The notes: generated by a model from the letters alone, not told the origin. 64,000 bases of DNA from Okapia johnstoni (GCA_024291935.2 CM044309.1:97303628-97367627), one strand, 5' to 3'; shown: positions 1-11,201, numbered from the stretch's first letter. Made by a program: numbers and translations.

Positions 1-629
1 GGAATAATAAAATTACTTCCTTGAGAATAAATGTTTAATTTAGAATTCAGAGCTGTGTAATAATAATGGCTGTTTGGTAAAATTAAGTATAGTTTAGAAT
101 GAATCAGGATCAAGGTTAAACGAAAATACTAAACAGAAATCTGAAAAGAAGTGATGGGAGAATTTGACTTTAGACTATCTTGCTGTAAATTTATTTGTTT
201 TGAGAGGATAAAGTGAGAGATACTGACGAAGTACAGATATATTGAGCTGAATACTCATATACTCACTAAAATATAGAGAAATTATGTCTATGTGACAGAA
301 AAAATAATAATGGTAACAACCAATAGATGTGAACTCTGTAAAAAAGTCATAAAAAGAAAAAGAAAGGAAGCACAAAATGAAATGGTATCTAAACACATCA
401 GAAGGTGAAAGCTAATGCATTTCAGATTGATCAAAAGATACAGTTTGGCTTTTTTTTCTCTGTTTACGGAAGACATGACTAAAGTTAAGAGCACAGAAAA
501 TCTGTCACTAAAAAAAACTAAAGGGATACAAAAAGACAAATTGGAGGCTAGTATTGATTTATATGAATATCAGAAAAATAGGCATAAAGGAAAAATAAAA
601 TTCTTGATATGACAATAATATAAGCATTT
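1..629. other. AT-rich non-coding stretch, nothing recognised
   Basis: Only short open frames with biased, low-complexity translations are present. I see no recognisable repeat, splice-framed exon or promoter motif here. Confidence 0.5.
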
Positions 630-869
630 TGAAATTTACATGACACATAAAATCACAGAATCACAATGAAGAAATTGATGCAACCACAATCATATGGCAG
701 ATTTTAACAGCCTCTGATAGTAACTGATACATAAGAAAAATAAAATTTTTCTAAGTAGTACACAAGAAAATCCAAAGAACATGTATCCATAGTAAACAAA
801 AATAGGACCTATGTGATTACTTTTAAGCTTAAATAAACATGCTTAAAATACCATAATATATATAACTGC
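630..869 (+). mobile_element. Possible L1M fragment (ORF2 endonuclease region)
   Basis: The stretch around 690-745 resembles the L1 ORF2 endonuclease segment, where a 'gattttaacag' block is followed by 'agtaactgatacataag', in the sense direction. Divergence is heavy and no frame is intact. It could be ordinary AT-rich sequence with a chance match. Confidence 0.35.
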
Positions 870-969
870 AATAAATAAAGTAATGCTCAAAATTCTCCAA
901 GCCAGGTTTCAATAGTACGTGAATCTTGAACTACCAGATGTTCAAGCTGTATTTAGAAAAGGCAGAGGA

Positions 970-1019
970 GTTCAGTTCAGTTCAGTTGCTCAGTGCTGTC
1001 TGACTCTTTGCGACCCCAC
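970..1019 (-). mobile_element. Nested 50-bp BovB 3' tail with 12-bp duplication
   Basis: Antisense BovB 3' end (three TTCAG units, then the conserved 'tctgactctttgcgacccca' block) interrupts the RT sequence of the host BovB. The flanks are a perfect duplication of aaaggcagagga (958-969 and 1020-1031), which occurs once in the uninterrupted BovB. This marks an extremely 5'-truncated retrotransposition event rather than a rearrangement. Confidence 0.92.
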
Positions 1020-2050
1020 AAAGGCAGAGGAACCAGAGATCAAATCGCCAACATCCTCTGGATCATCGAAAAAGGAAGAGATTTCCAGAAAAACATCTAT
1101 TTCTGCTTTATTGACTACGCCAAGCCTTTGATCGTGTGGATCAAAACACTGTGGAAAATTCTTAAAGAGATGGGAATAGCAGACCACCTGACCTGCCTCC
1201 TGAGAAAACTGTATGTAGGTCAAGAAGCAACAGCTAGAACGGGACATGGAACAACAGACTGGTTCCAAAATGGGAAAAGAGTACATCAAGGCTGTATATT
1301 GTCACCCTACTTATTTAACTTATATGCAGAGTACATCATGCAAAATGCCAGAATGGATGAAGCACAAGCAGGAATCAAGATTGCCGGGAAAAATATCAAT
1401 AATCTTAGATATGCAGATGACACCACCCTTATGGCAGAAAGTGAAGAACTAAAGAGCCTCTTGATGAAAGTGAAAGAGGAGAGTGAAAAAGTTGGCTTAA
1501 AGCTCAGCATTCAGAAAACTAAGATCATGGCATCCAGTCCCATCACTTCATGGCAAATAGATGGGAAACAGTGGAAACAGTGACTGACTTTATTTTTTTG
1601 GGCTCCAAAATCACTGCAGATGGTAGCTGCAGCAATGAAATTAAAAGATTCTTGCTTCTTGGAAGAAAAGCTATGATCAACCTGGACAGCATATTAAAAA
1701 GCAAAGACATTACTTTGCCAACAAAGGTCCATTTAGTCAAGGCTGTGGTTTTTCCAGTATTCATGTATGGATGTGAGAGTTGGAGTATAAAGAAAGGTGA
1801 GCACAGAAGAACTGATGCTTTGGAACTCTTGTGTTGGGGAAAACTCTTGAGAGTGCCTTGGACTGCAAGGAGATCCAACCAGTCCATCCTAAAGGAGATC
1901 AGCCCTGGGTGTTCATTGCAAGGACTGATGCTGAAGCTGAAACTTCAATACTTTGGCCACCTGATGCAAAGAACTGACTCATTTGAAAAGATCCTGATGC
2001 TGGGAAAGATTGAAGGCAGGGGGAGAAGGGGACAACAGAGGATGAGATGA
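993..2050 (+). pseudogene. BovB ORF2 reverse transcriptase remnant
   Basis: Two overlapping frames carry the RT. The first (993-1583, 196 aa) holds the FIDYAK motif A region, then the QGCILSP motif B region and the YADD catalytic box. The second (1550-2050, 166 aa) continues with the domain after RT (CESWSIKK, then [12 protein letters not shown]) and ends at TGA where relatives have the tryptophan of RMRW. Motif A is damaged: the usual AFD is replaced by 'PLI' after a small indel, so a catalytic aspartate is lost. The frameshift near 1560-1583 separates the parts. It is inactive. RT would copy LINE RNA at the nicked target in the nucleus. Confidence 0.9.
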
Positions 2051-2197
2051 TTGGATGGCATCACTGACTCAATGGACATGAGTCTGAGTAAACTCTGGGA
2101 GTTGGTGATGGACAGGGAGGCTTGGCGTGCTGCATCCCATGGGGTCGCCAATAGTCGGACATGACTGAGCAACTGAACTCACTTGAACAAATAAATA

Positions 2198-2793
2198 TAA
2201 TTTCTGAAAAAATGCCTGTGTTAAATACTTAAATGATTATATCATTACATTTATGAAATTTACATCTCTCTATTCATTGGTAAAACATGGGAGAAAATTG
2301 TATCTGTGACAGGAAAAAGATACAAAATTTAATTCTAGAAAAATTTCACTCCATTTATGCCAGCTTTTTCCCCTGATGTAACTGAAATAAAAATTTTCTC
2401 TAATTTTTCTCTTCTTATATTGATGAGGTTGCCTAGCATTAGATTTGATAAGGCTTACTTTATAACCAAAACTTACAAGTCTACATCTCTGCACATTATT
2501 AAAAAAACTTATTTTTTTATAGTTTCAAAACAAACACATAAACACTTTCCATTTCTGTTCCCCTCACTACATCTGACCTCTCAAACTGATTCTCACACAT
2601 GTGTAGTTGCAAATGGACAGTGTTTAATAAACAATTTGTCTTGGTATTTCTATGTCTTTTTCACTTAAACCAATCCAGAAATTTGAAATTATTAGGAGAT
2701 TTTCTTTTCAATAGTGAATCATTCCTAATATCAAACAACTGCCAGCATTCTTAATCATAAATTTACACATGGGACAGGGAGCACTCACACTAT
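2198..2793. other. Unique AT-rich stretch
   Basis: No repeat family or coding signal recognised. The 103-aa open frame at 2357-2668 has no recognisable domain and low-complexity composition, so I treat it as chance. Confidence 0.45.
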
Positions 2794-2917
2794 TTAAAAC
2801 AAAACAAAAATTTCTCAAAGTATTGAGAGCATATCTAACATAACATAAAGTGTTAAAAACAAAACAAAGTAAAAAATTCTGAAAGAGCTGATAGCATGTC
2901 TAACATAACACAAGGTG
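2794..2917 (+). repeat. Local tandem duplication, about 60-bp unit, two copies
   Basis: Two diverged copies (2794-2852 and 2853-2917) share a purine-rich start, then a 'gagagcatatctaacataac' type block and a final 'gtg'. Copy two has small insertions. This is a local duplication, not a known interspersed repeat. Confidence 0.75.
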
Positions 2918-3853
2918 TTAAACATTCACTCATTACTAGAGAACTTTCATGACATGTCAAGCTCCTACACAGATCCTGTACAGCTGACTTGAACGGCATT
3001 TTACAGCATGTGCCCATGAATGCTGCAGTTGTCCACTGCCTCGAAAAATTTTGCAATAACTGCAATGCAAAGGCAACAATGATAAAGAAAAGTATCTTCA
3101 ACACATTTACAAGACATTCTCTGCAAGGAGGAACTTTATTTCAGTATCTTCAAACAAAATTGATTGGGTTAGACATCCACTGCCAAATTGTTGTCAGACT
3201 GGGTTCAGGGGAAGAGTGCCCTGGATCTCTGGGGAGGGTCTCTCAATTCAAGAGGCTTAAAAGGCAAGTCTGTGACTTCCTGTCTGTAGCTGGGGTTGTT
3301 TGTGTGTGTTATGCATGGCAATGCTGCCATGAGGAGCAGCTAAGAGTGACGGAAGTGAAAAGGGTCTGACATCACTGAACTGATATATTATCTAGCCTGG
3401 AGCAGCCCCAATTTGAGACTTATATTTCTGTGATATAACAACTGTCTACAATTGTAGGACAATGCTAGTTGTGTATTCTGTAGCTTGAGGTCCAAATGCA
3501 TCCTCACGGATACAGGGCCGTTGCTGAAAGAAGTAAACATCCAATTATTTTTTTAACCAAACATTTACTAGTATGTTACTGTAGAAAGGAAGCCAAAGTG
3601 TGCTGCCTCTCTCTGTGTCAAACTTTTGTATGTGTTTATGAAGACGTTACACAGCTTTTCTGAGGCGTGGTTTTCTAATTCTTCAAAAAGTAATAACATC
3701 TCTTTTGAATTCCTGTCCCTGAAGGTGTGAAATCAAATGATGACATCATTTGTAAAGTTTTTTTTACATGAATTTAACAAGCTGTGCAATGCTATGTTAG
3801 GAAGGGGAGTATAGTCATTGGATGTGAATGAAAAGATAACAGCAGGAATAACT
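2918..3853. other. Unrecognised block, GC-richer than neighbours at 2960-3520
   Basis: A 126-aa open frame (2989-3369, plus strand) lies in this block. Its predicted protein has several cysteines and a KRLKRQ basic patch but no domain I recognise, and no splice or promoter context. Possibilities are old retropseudogene, unnamed repeat or conserved non-coding DNA; I cannot choose. A 19-bp near-palindrome sits at 3734-3752. Confidence 0.35.
3734..3752. other. 19-bp palindrome
   Basis: Nine-base arms flank a single central A (caaatgatg-a-catcatttg). The core resembles a bZIP-type dyad, but single palindromes of this size occur by chance in AT-rich DNA. Confidence 0.5.
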
Positions 3854-3854
3854 G

Positions 3855-4069
3855 GTTTTTGTTTTTGTGGTAAAGAATCCACCTGCCAAGCAGGAGACAC
3901 AGGTTCGATCCCTGGGCTGGGAAGATCTCTTGGAAGTGAGATCTTCCAAGGAAGATGGCAACCCATACCAGTATTCTTGCCTGGGAAATCCCATGGACAG
4001 AGGAGCCTGGAGTGCCACCGTCCATGGGGTCACAAACAGACACTACTTAGCCACTGAACAACAACAATT
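3855..4069 (+). mobile_element. Bov-tA SINE
   Basis: tRNA-derived head with the B box ggttcgatccc at 3902-3912, the 'ccagtattcttgcctgg' body and an ACAACAACA tail at about 4058-4069. The first 15-20 bases of the head are degraded. An internal perfect 10-bp inverted repeat (3920-3929 with 3938-3947) replaces the usual ccctggagaagg segment. Confidence 0.92.
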
Positions 4070-4978
4070 ACCCTGTTATAGTGGGGCTGTGAAGCATCTA
4101 AACACCTGTTGGTTTGAAAGGAATCACACACAGGAGCAGTGGAGACTGCTTCCCTCTACAGTAGCCCCAAAGGGTCAGATGGTCCTTCTCCCACTCTCTG
4201 GTATCTACATGCTCACCTGTGACAGGGTTTGGCCAACTGGATCCATACACTAGGGAATGGATTCTTCAAGAGTGAAACTAAACTGTCACGGGTAGTCAGG
4301 GTTTACTAACACACCTATGGAGAGGTTAAGATCTGCCTGCACCTTTTAGACTGAAAGCTCTAATATTTTCTGATGGGTTTCATTTTAAGTTAGTCACAGG
4401 GGATTTCTGTTATTTGCAGTCAACAAGCATCTGAGCACATCTACAAGTTTTCAATGCACAATTAAAAATGCAAAGCAGATTAAAATTTTACTTGTAAAAA
4501 ATATGTCCTAGACTCTATTAACTGTGTTCTGTCTAAGCCTATTGTTCATGAACAGTTCATGATTTGAAAAATTGAAAATGTGAAAGTCAAAAAACTATGT
4601 GTAGCATAATGTTATCTATTTTACTTTTGTCTCCACTTTTATTTAAATCAAACTTAGCTAAGAAAATTAGCTGTTTTACTAATATTGGTGTTACTGTAGA
4701 AACTGATTAAAACTTACTTGATTCTAAAGCAGATTAGAGTTTTTATCTATGAATTTGAATAGAGTTCACTAAGCTTTTGTGTAAATCACAAGAAGGCAGG
4801 CTAGCAAATTGGAATAGCTTTCTACATGTCATTCTAACTGGGTGTTAGAATGTAATTTTCCTAAACGCTCTGTCAATGTTCTTCCAAAAAGGAAAAATAG
4901 AGAAATAGAGGACGAAAAAGTAAAGACATGTTAAGGCTATTTTTTACACAGGTGGATGTGGTTACATTATATAGTGTG
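4070..4978. other. Unique stretch
   Basis: Moderately AT-rich sequence without a recognised repeat, RNA gene or plausible exon. Confidence 0.45.
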
Positions 4979-5188
4979 TATGTGCTAAGTCACTTCAGTC
5001 ATGTCTGACTCTTTGCGACCCTATGAACTGCAGCCCACTAGGCTCCTCCGTCCATGGGATTCTCCAGGCAAGAATACTGGAGCGGGTTGCCATTGCCTTC
5101 TCCAGAGGATCTTCCCGACCCAGGAATCAAACCCGGGCCTCCTGCATTGCAGGCAGATTCTTTACCAATGTGCTACGAGGGAAGCCTC
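4979..5188 (-). mobile_element. Bov-tA SINE
   Basis: Complete antisense copy: tail-proximal 'tctgactctttgcgacc' near 5006-5022, the body at 5060-5110, and the tRNA-like head with its B box complement near 5126-5136, ending in the 'ggaagcc' head start at 5180-5186. I see no clear duplication. Confidence 0.93.
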
Positions 5189-6479
5189 ATATAATGTTAT
5201 AAGTAATGTGATTCTCTATGACAATTGAAAAGCGATAATGTGTTATGGAAGAAGTTTGGAGCAAATACTGGCATTTGAAGCAGGGATTTGTAAACCAGAA
5301 CGACTTCTCTTGGCCTTCTTTTGAAACACGTGGTAGGTCTAGGGCACAGCTGGCCACACAGTGAGTCTGGAATTCTGCAGAATGACTCCAGTCAGCCGAG
5401 AAAAGCCTCTCCTCTGTTGTTTTGTTCTGTTTTTAATGAATAGAGCATGGGAGTGGACTCGAGGGACTCAGTGAAAAACAGAATGCTATAAGAGCAAAAA
5501 TTTTGGAGCAAAACTCTTCAAGGAAGGTTAGGAGGCCTGGCTGCAGTCTCTGAGACTGAAAAACTGGGATCTTTCTCCCTCAAAGCTGAGGGCAAGACTA
5601 GCCTTTCCTCCTGGATAGGAGAACCCCATTTTTCTGACCAGTTCTTTACAGGGCAACCCAATGAGTGTTCCCAAGGTCATATGCTGGACAGTGACATTTG
5701 TGTATAAAGTGCATGGTGCACTGCTTGTAATTTGATAAAGACTAAGTGAGTGATAGCTATTTTAACTTACTCTTATGCATAAGTATTTGAAAGTAGTAGC
5801 TGATGTGAGATGATGCAAAATGTGTTAAATCTCTACTAGGGGCTCATTTCTGTTTGCAGCTCATTCACAGATGGTTGAAACAGCTACAAATCTGATCACT
5901 AACTTAACTATAACAATTCTATTTGTCATTAGGGGAATAAGAAGTTAGTTTATAGATTTCAATATTAACTGTGTCAAACCTAACTAGCTTGAAAAATGCA
6001 ATATTCCTCTAAGAGCTCAACAAATCTCACAGAGCTTCAAACCCCTACTGTTCTGTTATTATCAGTATTAGTCACATACATAAGAATATCAACACTTAAA
6101 ATCTTCAAGTAAAAATTAAAATGTAGAACCAATATTAACAGCATGTAATGTACCAATACACTAATAATATATTCAGATATTAGAAATTGAATAAATATTT
6201 ACTATTAACATAAATGTACAGTATCTACCCATGGAGAAATATTATTCTATTTCAAACCAGTGCAATTATATGAATCACTGCTTTACAATATGATGGCTTG
6301 ACATTAATAATTATTTCTGAAGAATGATGTCATTCTACTTTCCATATCTTTCTTATTCTCCTGCTGAATAAAGCATGGATGGGAGAAATGAATGGAAATG
6401 ACTCTAATAATTTAAGTGACCTGTGAGGAGACTGACAGTACTGGAAATTTATAGTTGCCATGAATACAAAACAACCTTA
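5189..6479. other. Unique stretch
   Basis: No repeat family recognised. 5280-5700 is slightly GC-richer and 5850-6470 is AT-rich. No open frame of note. Confidence 0.4.
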
Positions 6480-7420
6480 TTTATTTATTTTTTTATAGTG
6501 TGAAGCATATAGTGAAGTATCTCTCACCCGTTTTCTAATCTGAGCACATACGGTCCCCACAGGCAACTACTATTATCAGGTTTCTTTGAATAATATTTAA
6601 GGAATTTGTTGTTTAGTCCCTAAGTCTTATCTGACTTTTTTGTAACCCCATGGAGTGTAGCCTGTCAGGTTTCTCTCTCCATGGGCTTTCCCAGGCAAGA
6701 AACCCAGCATGGGTTGCCATTTCCTTCTCCAGGAGATCTTCCCAACCCAGGGATTGAACCCCCATCTCCTGTGCCTCTCTTGCATTTTAGGCAGATTCTT
6801 TACCTCTCAGCCACTGGGGAAGCCCTAATTTAAGGAATATGCTATACAAATATAGGTAAATTAATAAATTATTTTCTTTTTAGAAGCAAAAATTATATAA
6901 TCTCCATGCTTGTTTCATAACTTTTGATTAGCAATAATTTTCCCTTAACTACCATAAATACACTTTAAAGATAATGAATCACTTTTAAATATGGCATGTT
7001 GCATCTATTTGATTGTCTTTATAGACCAGTTCCTGAGAGAGGAAGTGTTGGTTAAATGGCATGAACATTTGTTATTTTTAGAAATATTTTTATTAGGGTC
7101 CCACCAGGAATATATAATTGTTATTTCTCCATATCTTTATCAGCACACTATTTTGTCAGATGTTTAACAATCTGATACAATTTTAGTATAATTTTAAATT
7201 TAATTTACTTTCAATTTTAAATGAGTTTGGAATTATGCACATAAATAAGAGAAGTATGTATTCCCTTTTTGTTGAACTGCTTCTTCAAATAATTTGCACA
7301 TGCACACATTTTCCTACTGGATCACCGTTCTTTTCAATGAATCATAGAAGTCATTTAAATTTTGGGATAATTAGATCTTTGAGAAGTGGGTGGATTTTTA
7401 TTTAAGTTTATCACTTAAAT
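6480..7420 (-). mobile_element. Old L1M 3' region, split by a SINE
   Basis: Antisense L1M landmarks occur in order: 'cacccgttttctaatctgagcacatac' type sequence at 6528-6552, 'ggcaactactattatcagg' at 6562-6580, then after the SINE a 'ttaaatggcatgaacattt' counterpart at 7052-7070 and the 'caatctgatac' block near 7170. Very diverged. Confidence 0.65.
6606..6827 (-). mobile_element. Bov-tA SINE with 11-bp duplication
   Basis: Antisense SINE flanked by perfect repeats of atttaaggaat at 6595-6605 and 6828-6838, which fixes both ends. It carries an extra insertion of about 14 bases near 6765-6785 in the tRNA head compared with other copies here. It interrupts an old L1M. Confidence 0.95.
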
Positions 7421-8449
7421 TTTAACCTTGTTTATATTGATAAGTGCATTCATAACTTATTAATATATGACTATAAGCTCTTTATTTCATAGCTTCTTAG
7501 TTTTGTGTCTCAGCTAGAAATTATGGACATAAAATAATCTCTCATCATTGATTCTAATTTCTGTATAATTTTTTTTTTCCCTTTTCGGGAGGAGGATGAT
7601 TTCTGTTGACGTATTATGTTTTGTCAGTTTTCAAGCTGTTGCCTCTCTACTTTGAGCTCATTAGTCTGCACACTGATTAGTGATTAGTGGTGGAGATGCT
7701 GAAACTCCATTTTTGACCTGCCAGTTCCCGGTTAGCTCTGCCAATAGGAGTGCCAGAGGGACGCTGCAGATCTGGAGGAGGTGGACTTGCTTCTCACTGC
7801 CTGCCTCCCTGTATGTTTTATTCCCGTCCATTTCCCCAGCATAATGATTCTACCACTGCAGTTTTCTTCCCTTGTATCAACTCTTAGCTGTTTTCTGCAA
7901 CATTTAAAGAACCAGCTGCATCATGTCTCTCAGAGACACTAACACCAACCATGGGGCGTTTCTAGCTCTGGGGTCTAGGTGCTAACTCCACAGACTCCTT
8001 CTCCAAGTACAGAGCAATGCTCTCTTCCCCAAAGGTCTGTTTTTCTTACTTGACATCATTCTTTCAATCTTCCATGATTTAAAAACGCTAATGTCTTCCC
8101 TTTACGTTTTGGTCATGGGGGGAGAATGCACCTCTCATTTGTTGCTGCTGTGATTCTATGGTGTGATTCCCCTTTTTTTAGGTCATCAATAAGTAAACAA
8201 TTTATTTTTTTAAAGCATTACTATTAAAATAATTGATTAACTGTCTCCTGATTAGAATCATATAAACACACATTGAGACAAGCACAAAGATCTAAAGGGG
8301 GTAAAACACCTTCACACAGTGAATATATCTGTGTAAAAAGCACCTAGAACAAGAAATAGGCATCTCTAGCAACTAAGACAAGTCCTTCACATCTCATTCC
8401 AGGGCCTAAATTCTCTACCACAAGGATAACCACTCTTTTGGTTACTACT
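7421..8449. other. Unnamed stretch with GC-richer core 7600-8150
   Basis: The core reads like a very old interspersed repeat, with blocks such as 'ccagttcccggttagctctgcc' type sequence near 7721-7742, but I cannot name the family. The flanks are AT-rich. No coding potential. Confidence 0.35.
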
Positions 8450-8461
8450 CCATGGATGCAT

Positions 8462-8735
8462 CAGAGAAGGCAATGGCACCCCACTCCAGTACTCTTGCCT
8501 GGAAAATCCCATGGATGGAGGGGCCTGGTAGGTTGAAGTCCATGGGGTCGCTAAGAGTCGGACACGACTGAGCGACTTTACTTTCACTTTTCCCTTTCAT
8601 GCACTGGAGAAGGAAACAGCAACCCACTCCAGTATTCTTGCCTGAGAATCCCAGGGACAGTGGAGCCTGGTGGGCTGCCGTCTATGGGGTCGCACAGAGT
8701 CGGACATGACTGAAGCGACTTAGCAGCAGCAGCAG
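8462..8735 (+). mobile_element. Bov-A2 SINE (dimeric) with 12-bp duplication
   Basis: Two related body monomers (about 8462-8590 and 8600-8735) without a tRNA head, the arrangement of Bov-A2. Perfect duplication ccatggatgcat at 8450-8461 and 8736-8747. The tail is a short AGC run. Low internal decay suggests a comparatively young insertion. Confidence 0.95.
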
Positions 8736-8747
8736 CCATGGATGCAT

Positions 8748-9019
8748 TTACTCTGTTCTTAAACTTTACAGAATCTTTTTAATAACATGTTTTACTGAAT
8801 ACTGCTTTTGAGTTTCATCAGTGCTACTGATTATAGTAGCGTTGTTTTTGTTATTATGTATCTTCATTTATATATATATATATATATATGAGATTCCATT
8901 ATTTGGATGGATCACAGTTTATTTATGAATGGAATTTGTGTTGAGTTTTGTGAACAGTTATATTAAGCGTCTTGTATATGATTTTTGGTAAATATAAATT
9001 TATGCACAAATATTTTAGG
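8748..9019. other. AT-rich flank with (TA)n at 8869-8889
   Basis: Apart from a 21-base TA microsatellite there is nothing recognised. Confidence 0.6.
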
Positions 9020-10237
9020 GACCCAGATAATCATGATGGTGTGATCACTCACACTCACCTAGAGCCAGACATCCTGGAATGTGAAGTCAAGTGGGCCTTA
9101 GGAAGTATCACTATGAACAAAGCTAGTGGAGGTGATGGAATTCCAGTTGAGCTATTTCTGCTTTATTGACTATGTCAAAGCCTTTGACTGTGTGGATCAC
9201 AATAAACTGTGGAAAACCCTGAAGGAGATGGGAATACCAGACCACCAGATGTGCCTCTTGAGAAACCTGTATGCAGGTCAGGAAGCAATAGTTAGAACGG
9301 GCATGGAACAACAGACTGGTTCCAAATAGGAAAAGGAGTACGTCAAGGGTGTATATTGTCACCCTGCTTATTTAGCTTCTATGCAGAGTACATCATGAGA
9401 AACACTGGGCTGGAGGAAGCACAAGCTGGAATCAAGATTGCCAGGAGAAATATCAATAACCTCAGATATGCAGATGACACCACCCTTATAGCAGAAAGTG
9501 AAGAACTAAAGAGCCTCTTGATGAAAGTGAAAGAGGAGAGTGAAAAAGTTGGCTTAAAGCTCAACATTCAGAAAACTAACATCATGGCATCCGGTCCCAT
9601 CACTTCATGGCAAACAGATGAGGAAACAGTGAAAAGAGTGGTTATTTTATTTTTCTGGGCTCCAAAATCACTGCAGATGGTGACTGCAGCCATGAAATTA
9701 AAAGACGCTTACTCCTTGGAAGGAAAGTTATGACCAACCTAAGCCACATATTAAAAAGCAGAGACATTACATTGTCAACAAAGGTCCATCTAGTCAAAGC
9801 TATAGTTTTTCCAGTAGTCATGTATGGATGTGAGAGCTGGACTATAAATAAAGCTGAGCTCAGAAGAATTGATGCTTTTGAACTGTGGTGTTGGAGAAGA
9901 CTCTTGAGAGTGCCTTGGACTGCAAGGAGATCCAACCAGTCCATCCTAAAGGAGATCAGTCCTGGGTGTTCATTGGAAGGACTGATGTTGAAGCTGAAAC
10001 TCCAATACTTTGGCCACCTGATGCGAAGGGCTGACTCACTTGAAAAACCCTGATGCTAGGAAAGATTGAGGGCAGGAGGAGAAGTGGACAACAGAGGATG
10101 AGATGGTTGGATGGCATCACCGACTCAATGGACATGGGTTCGGGTGGATTCCGGGAGTTGGTGATGGACAGGGAGCCCTGGCGTGCTGCGGTTCATGGGG
10201 TCGCAAAGAGTCAGACATGACCAAGCAACTGAACTGT
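9020..10237 (+). mobile_element. BovB LINE with internal deletion
   Basis: The copy begins in the linker before RT (DPDNHDGVITH-type sequence), then jumps at 9152-9158 (ctatttc) straight to motif A of RT, and continues to the BovB 3' end. Against the copy at 22.4-24.5 kb, about 337 bases are missing between two ctatttc heptamers. Immediately downstream is a second BovB. Confidence 0.93.
9126..10053 (+). pseudogene. BovB ORF2 reverse transcriptase remnant, deleted
   Basis: The upstream frame (8972-9169) ends just past the deletion junction. RT resumes in another frame with FIDYVKAFDCVD (motif A), then YADD and ESEKVGLKLN (9356-9733), and finishes with the CESWTINK to LMRRADSL region (9730-10053). 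The deletion length is not a multiple of three, so the join also shifts frame. Inactive. Confidence 0.9.
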
Positions 10238-10247
10238 ATTGATCATT

Positions 10248-10880
10248 CATGGCAAGGAGATGGGGGAAAAAAAATGGAAACAGTGACAGACTTTATTTTC
10301 TTGGGCTCCAAAATGTCTGCTGATGGTGAGGAAACCATGAAATTAAAGACGCTTGTTCCTTGGAAGAAAAGCTATGAAGAATTTGAACAGACTATTAAAA
10401 AGCAGAGACTTCACTTTGCTGCAAAAGGTCCGTCTAGTCAAAGTTATGGTTTTCCCAGTAGTCATGGATGGATGAGGAAGTTAGATCATAAAGAAGGCTG
10501 AACACCAAAGACTTGATGTTTTCAAGCTGTGATACTGAAGAAGACTCTTGAGTGTCCCTTGGACAGAAAGGAGATCAAACCAGTCAATCCTAAAGGAAAT
10601 TAACCCTGAATGTTCATTAGAAGGACTGATGCTGAAGCTGAAACTCCAATACTTCAGCCACCTGTTGCAAAGACCCAACTCATTGGAAAAGACTGTGATG
10701 CTGGGAAAGACTAAGGACAGGAGGAGAAGGGGGCAACAGAGGATGAGATGGTTGGATGGACAGCACCAACTCAATGGACATGAGTTTGAGCAAACTCTGG
10801 GAGACAGTGAAGGACAGGGAAGCCTGGCATGATGCAGTCATGGGGTTGCAGAGTCATACACAACTGAGTGACTGAACTGA
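10248..10880 (+). mobile_element. BovB LINE, 3' portion, second of tandem pair
   Basis: 5'-truncated copy starting near the end of RT ('tggaaacagtgacagacttt') and running to the 3' terminus. It is more diverged than its upstream neighbour. Flanks attgatcat (10238-10246) and attgatccat (10881-10890) form an imperfect duplication. Confidence 0.92.
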
Positions 10881-11199
10881 ATTGATCCATTTAGAAGCAG
10901 ATTTACTGGGTCACAGGTACCTTTATTATACACAGGCAATTACTTTTATAGTGAAACACCTGCAGGAAATTCCAAAAATTCCACATTGCCATTAAAAAAT
11001 CTCTTATCTATCTTTTCATTTCATTAATTTTTTTTTGGTATAGAGTAGTACCATATTTTGAATTTATTTTCTCTAATTATCAATGAGTTAGAGCCTCTTT
11101 TAATTTGTAGTGAACATTTGATTATTCCTATTCTTTAATAGCTCAAGTACTTTATCCAATTTTCCATTTGACTTCTGCCTTTTTTACTGCTTATAAGAA

Positions 11200-11201
<2 letters not shown>

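Larger units (their letters stand above)
878..2189 (+). mobile_element. BovB (RTE) LINE, 5'-truncated, 1.3 kb
   Basis: The element starts inside the reverse transcriptase (RT) region and runs to the BovB 3' terminus with its ACTGA-type tail near 2180. The octamer aataaata at 870-877 and 2190-2197 is a likely target-site duplication. A 50-bp antisense BovB tail is nested at 970-1019. The copy is non-autonomous: it lacks the endonuclease and start of ORF2 and has frameshifts and stops. Confidence 0.95.

Noticed and set aside
2989..3369. Real 126-aa gene
   Set aside because: No recognised domain, Kozak or splice context. Listed only as an unexplained block.
3734..3752. bZIP/CRE regulatory site
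   Set aside because: A lone palindrome in AT-rich DNA without promoter context; kept only as a structural note.
3902..3912. Functional tRNA gene suggested by the B box
   Set aside because: B-box sequences here and in the other SINE heads lack a foldable full tRNA and are followed by SINE bodies.
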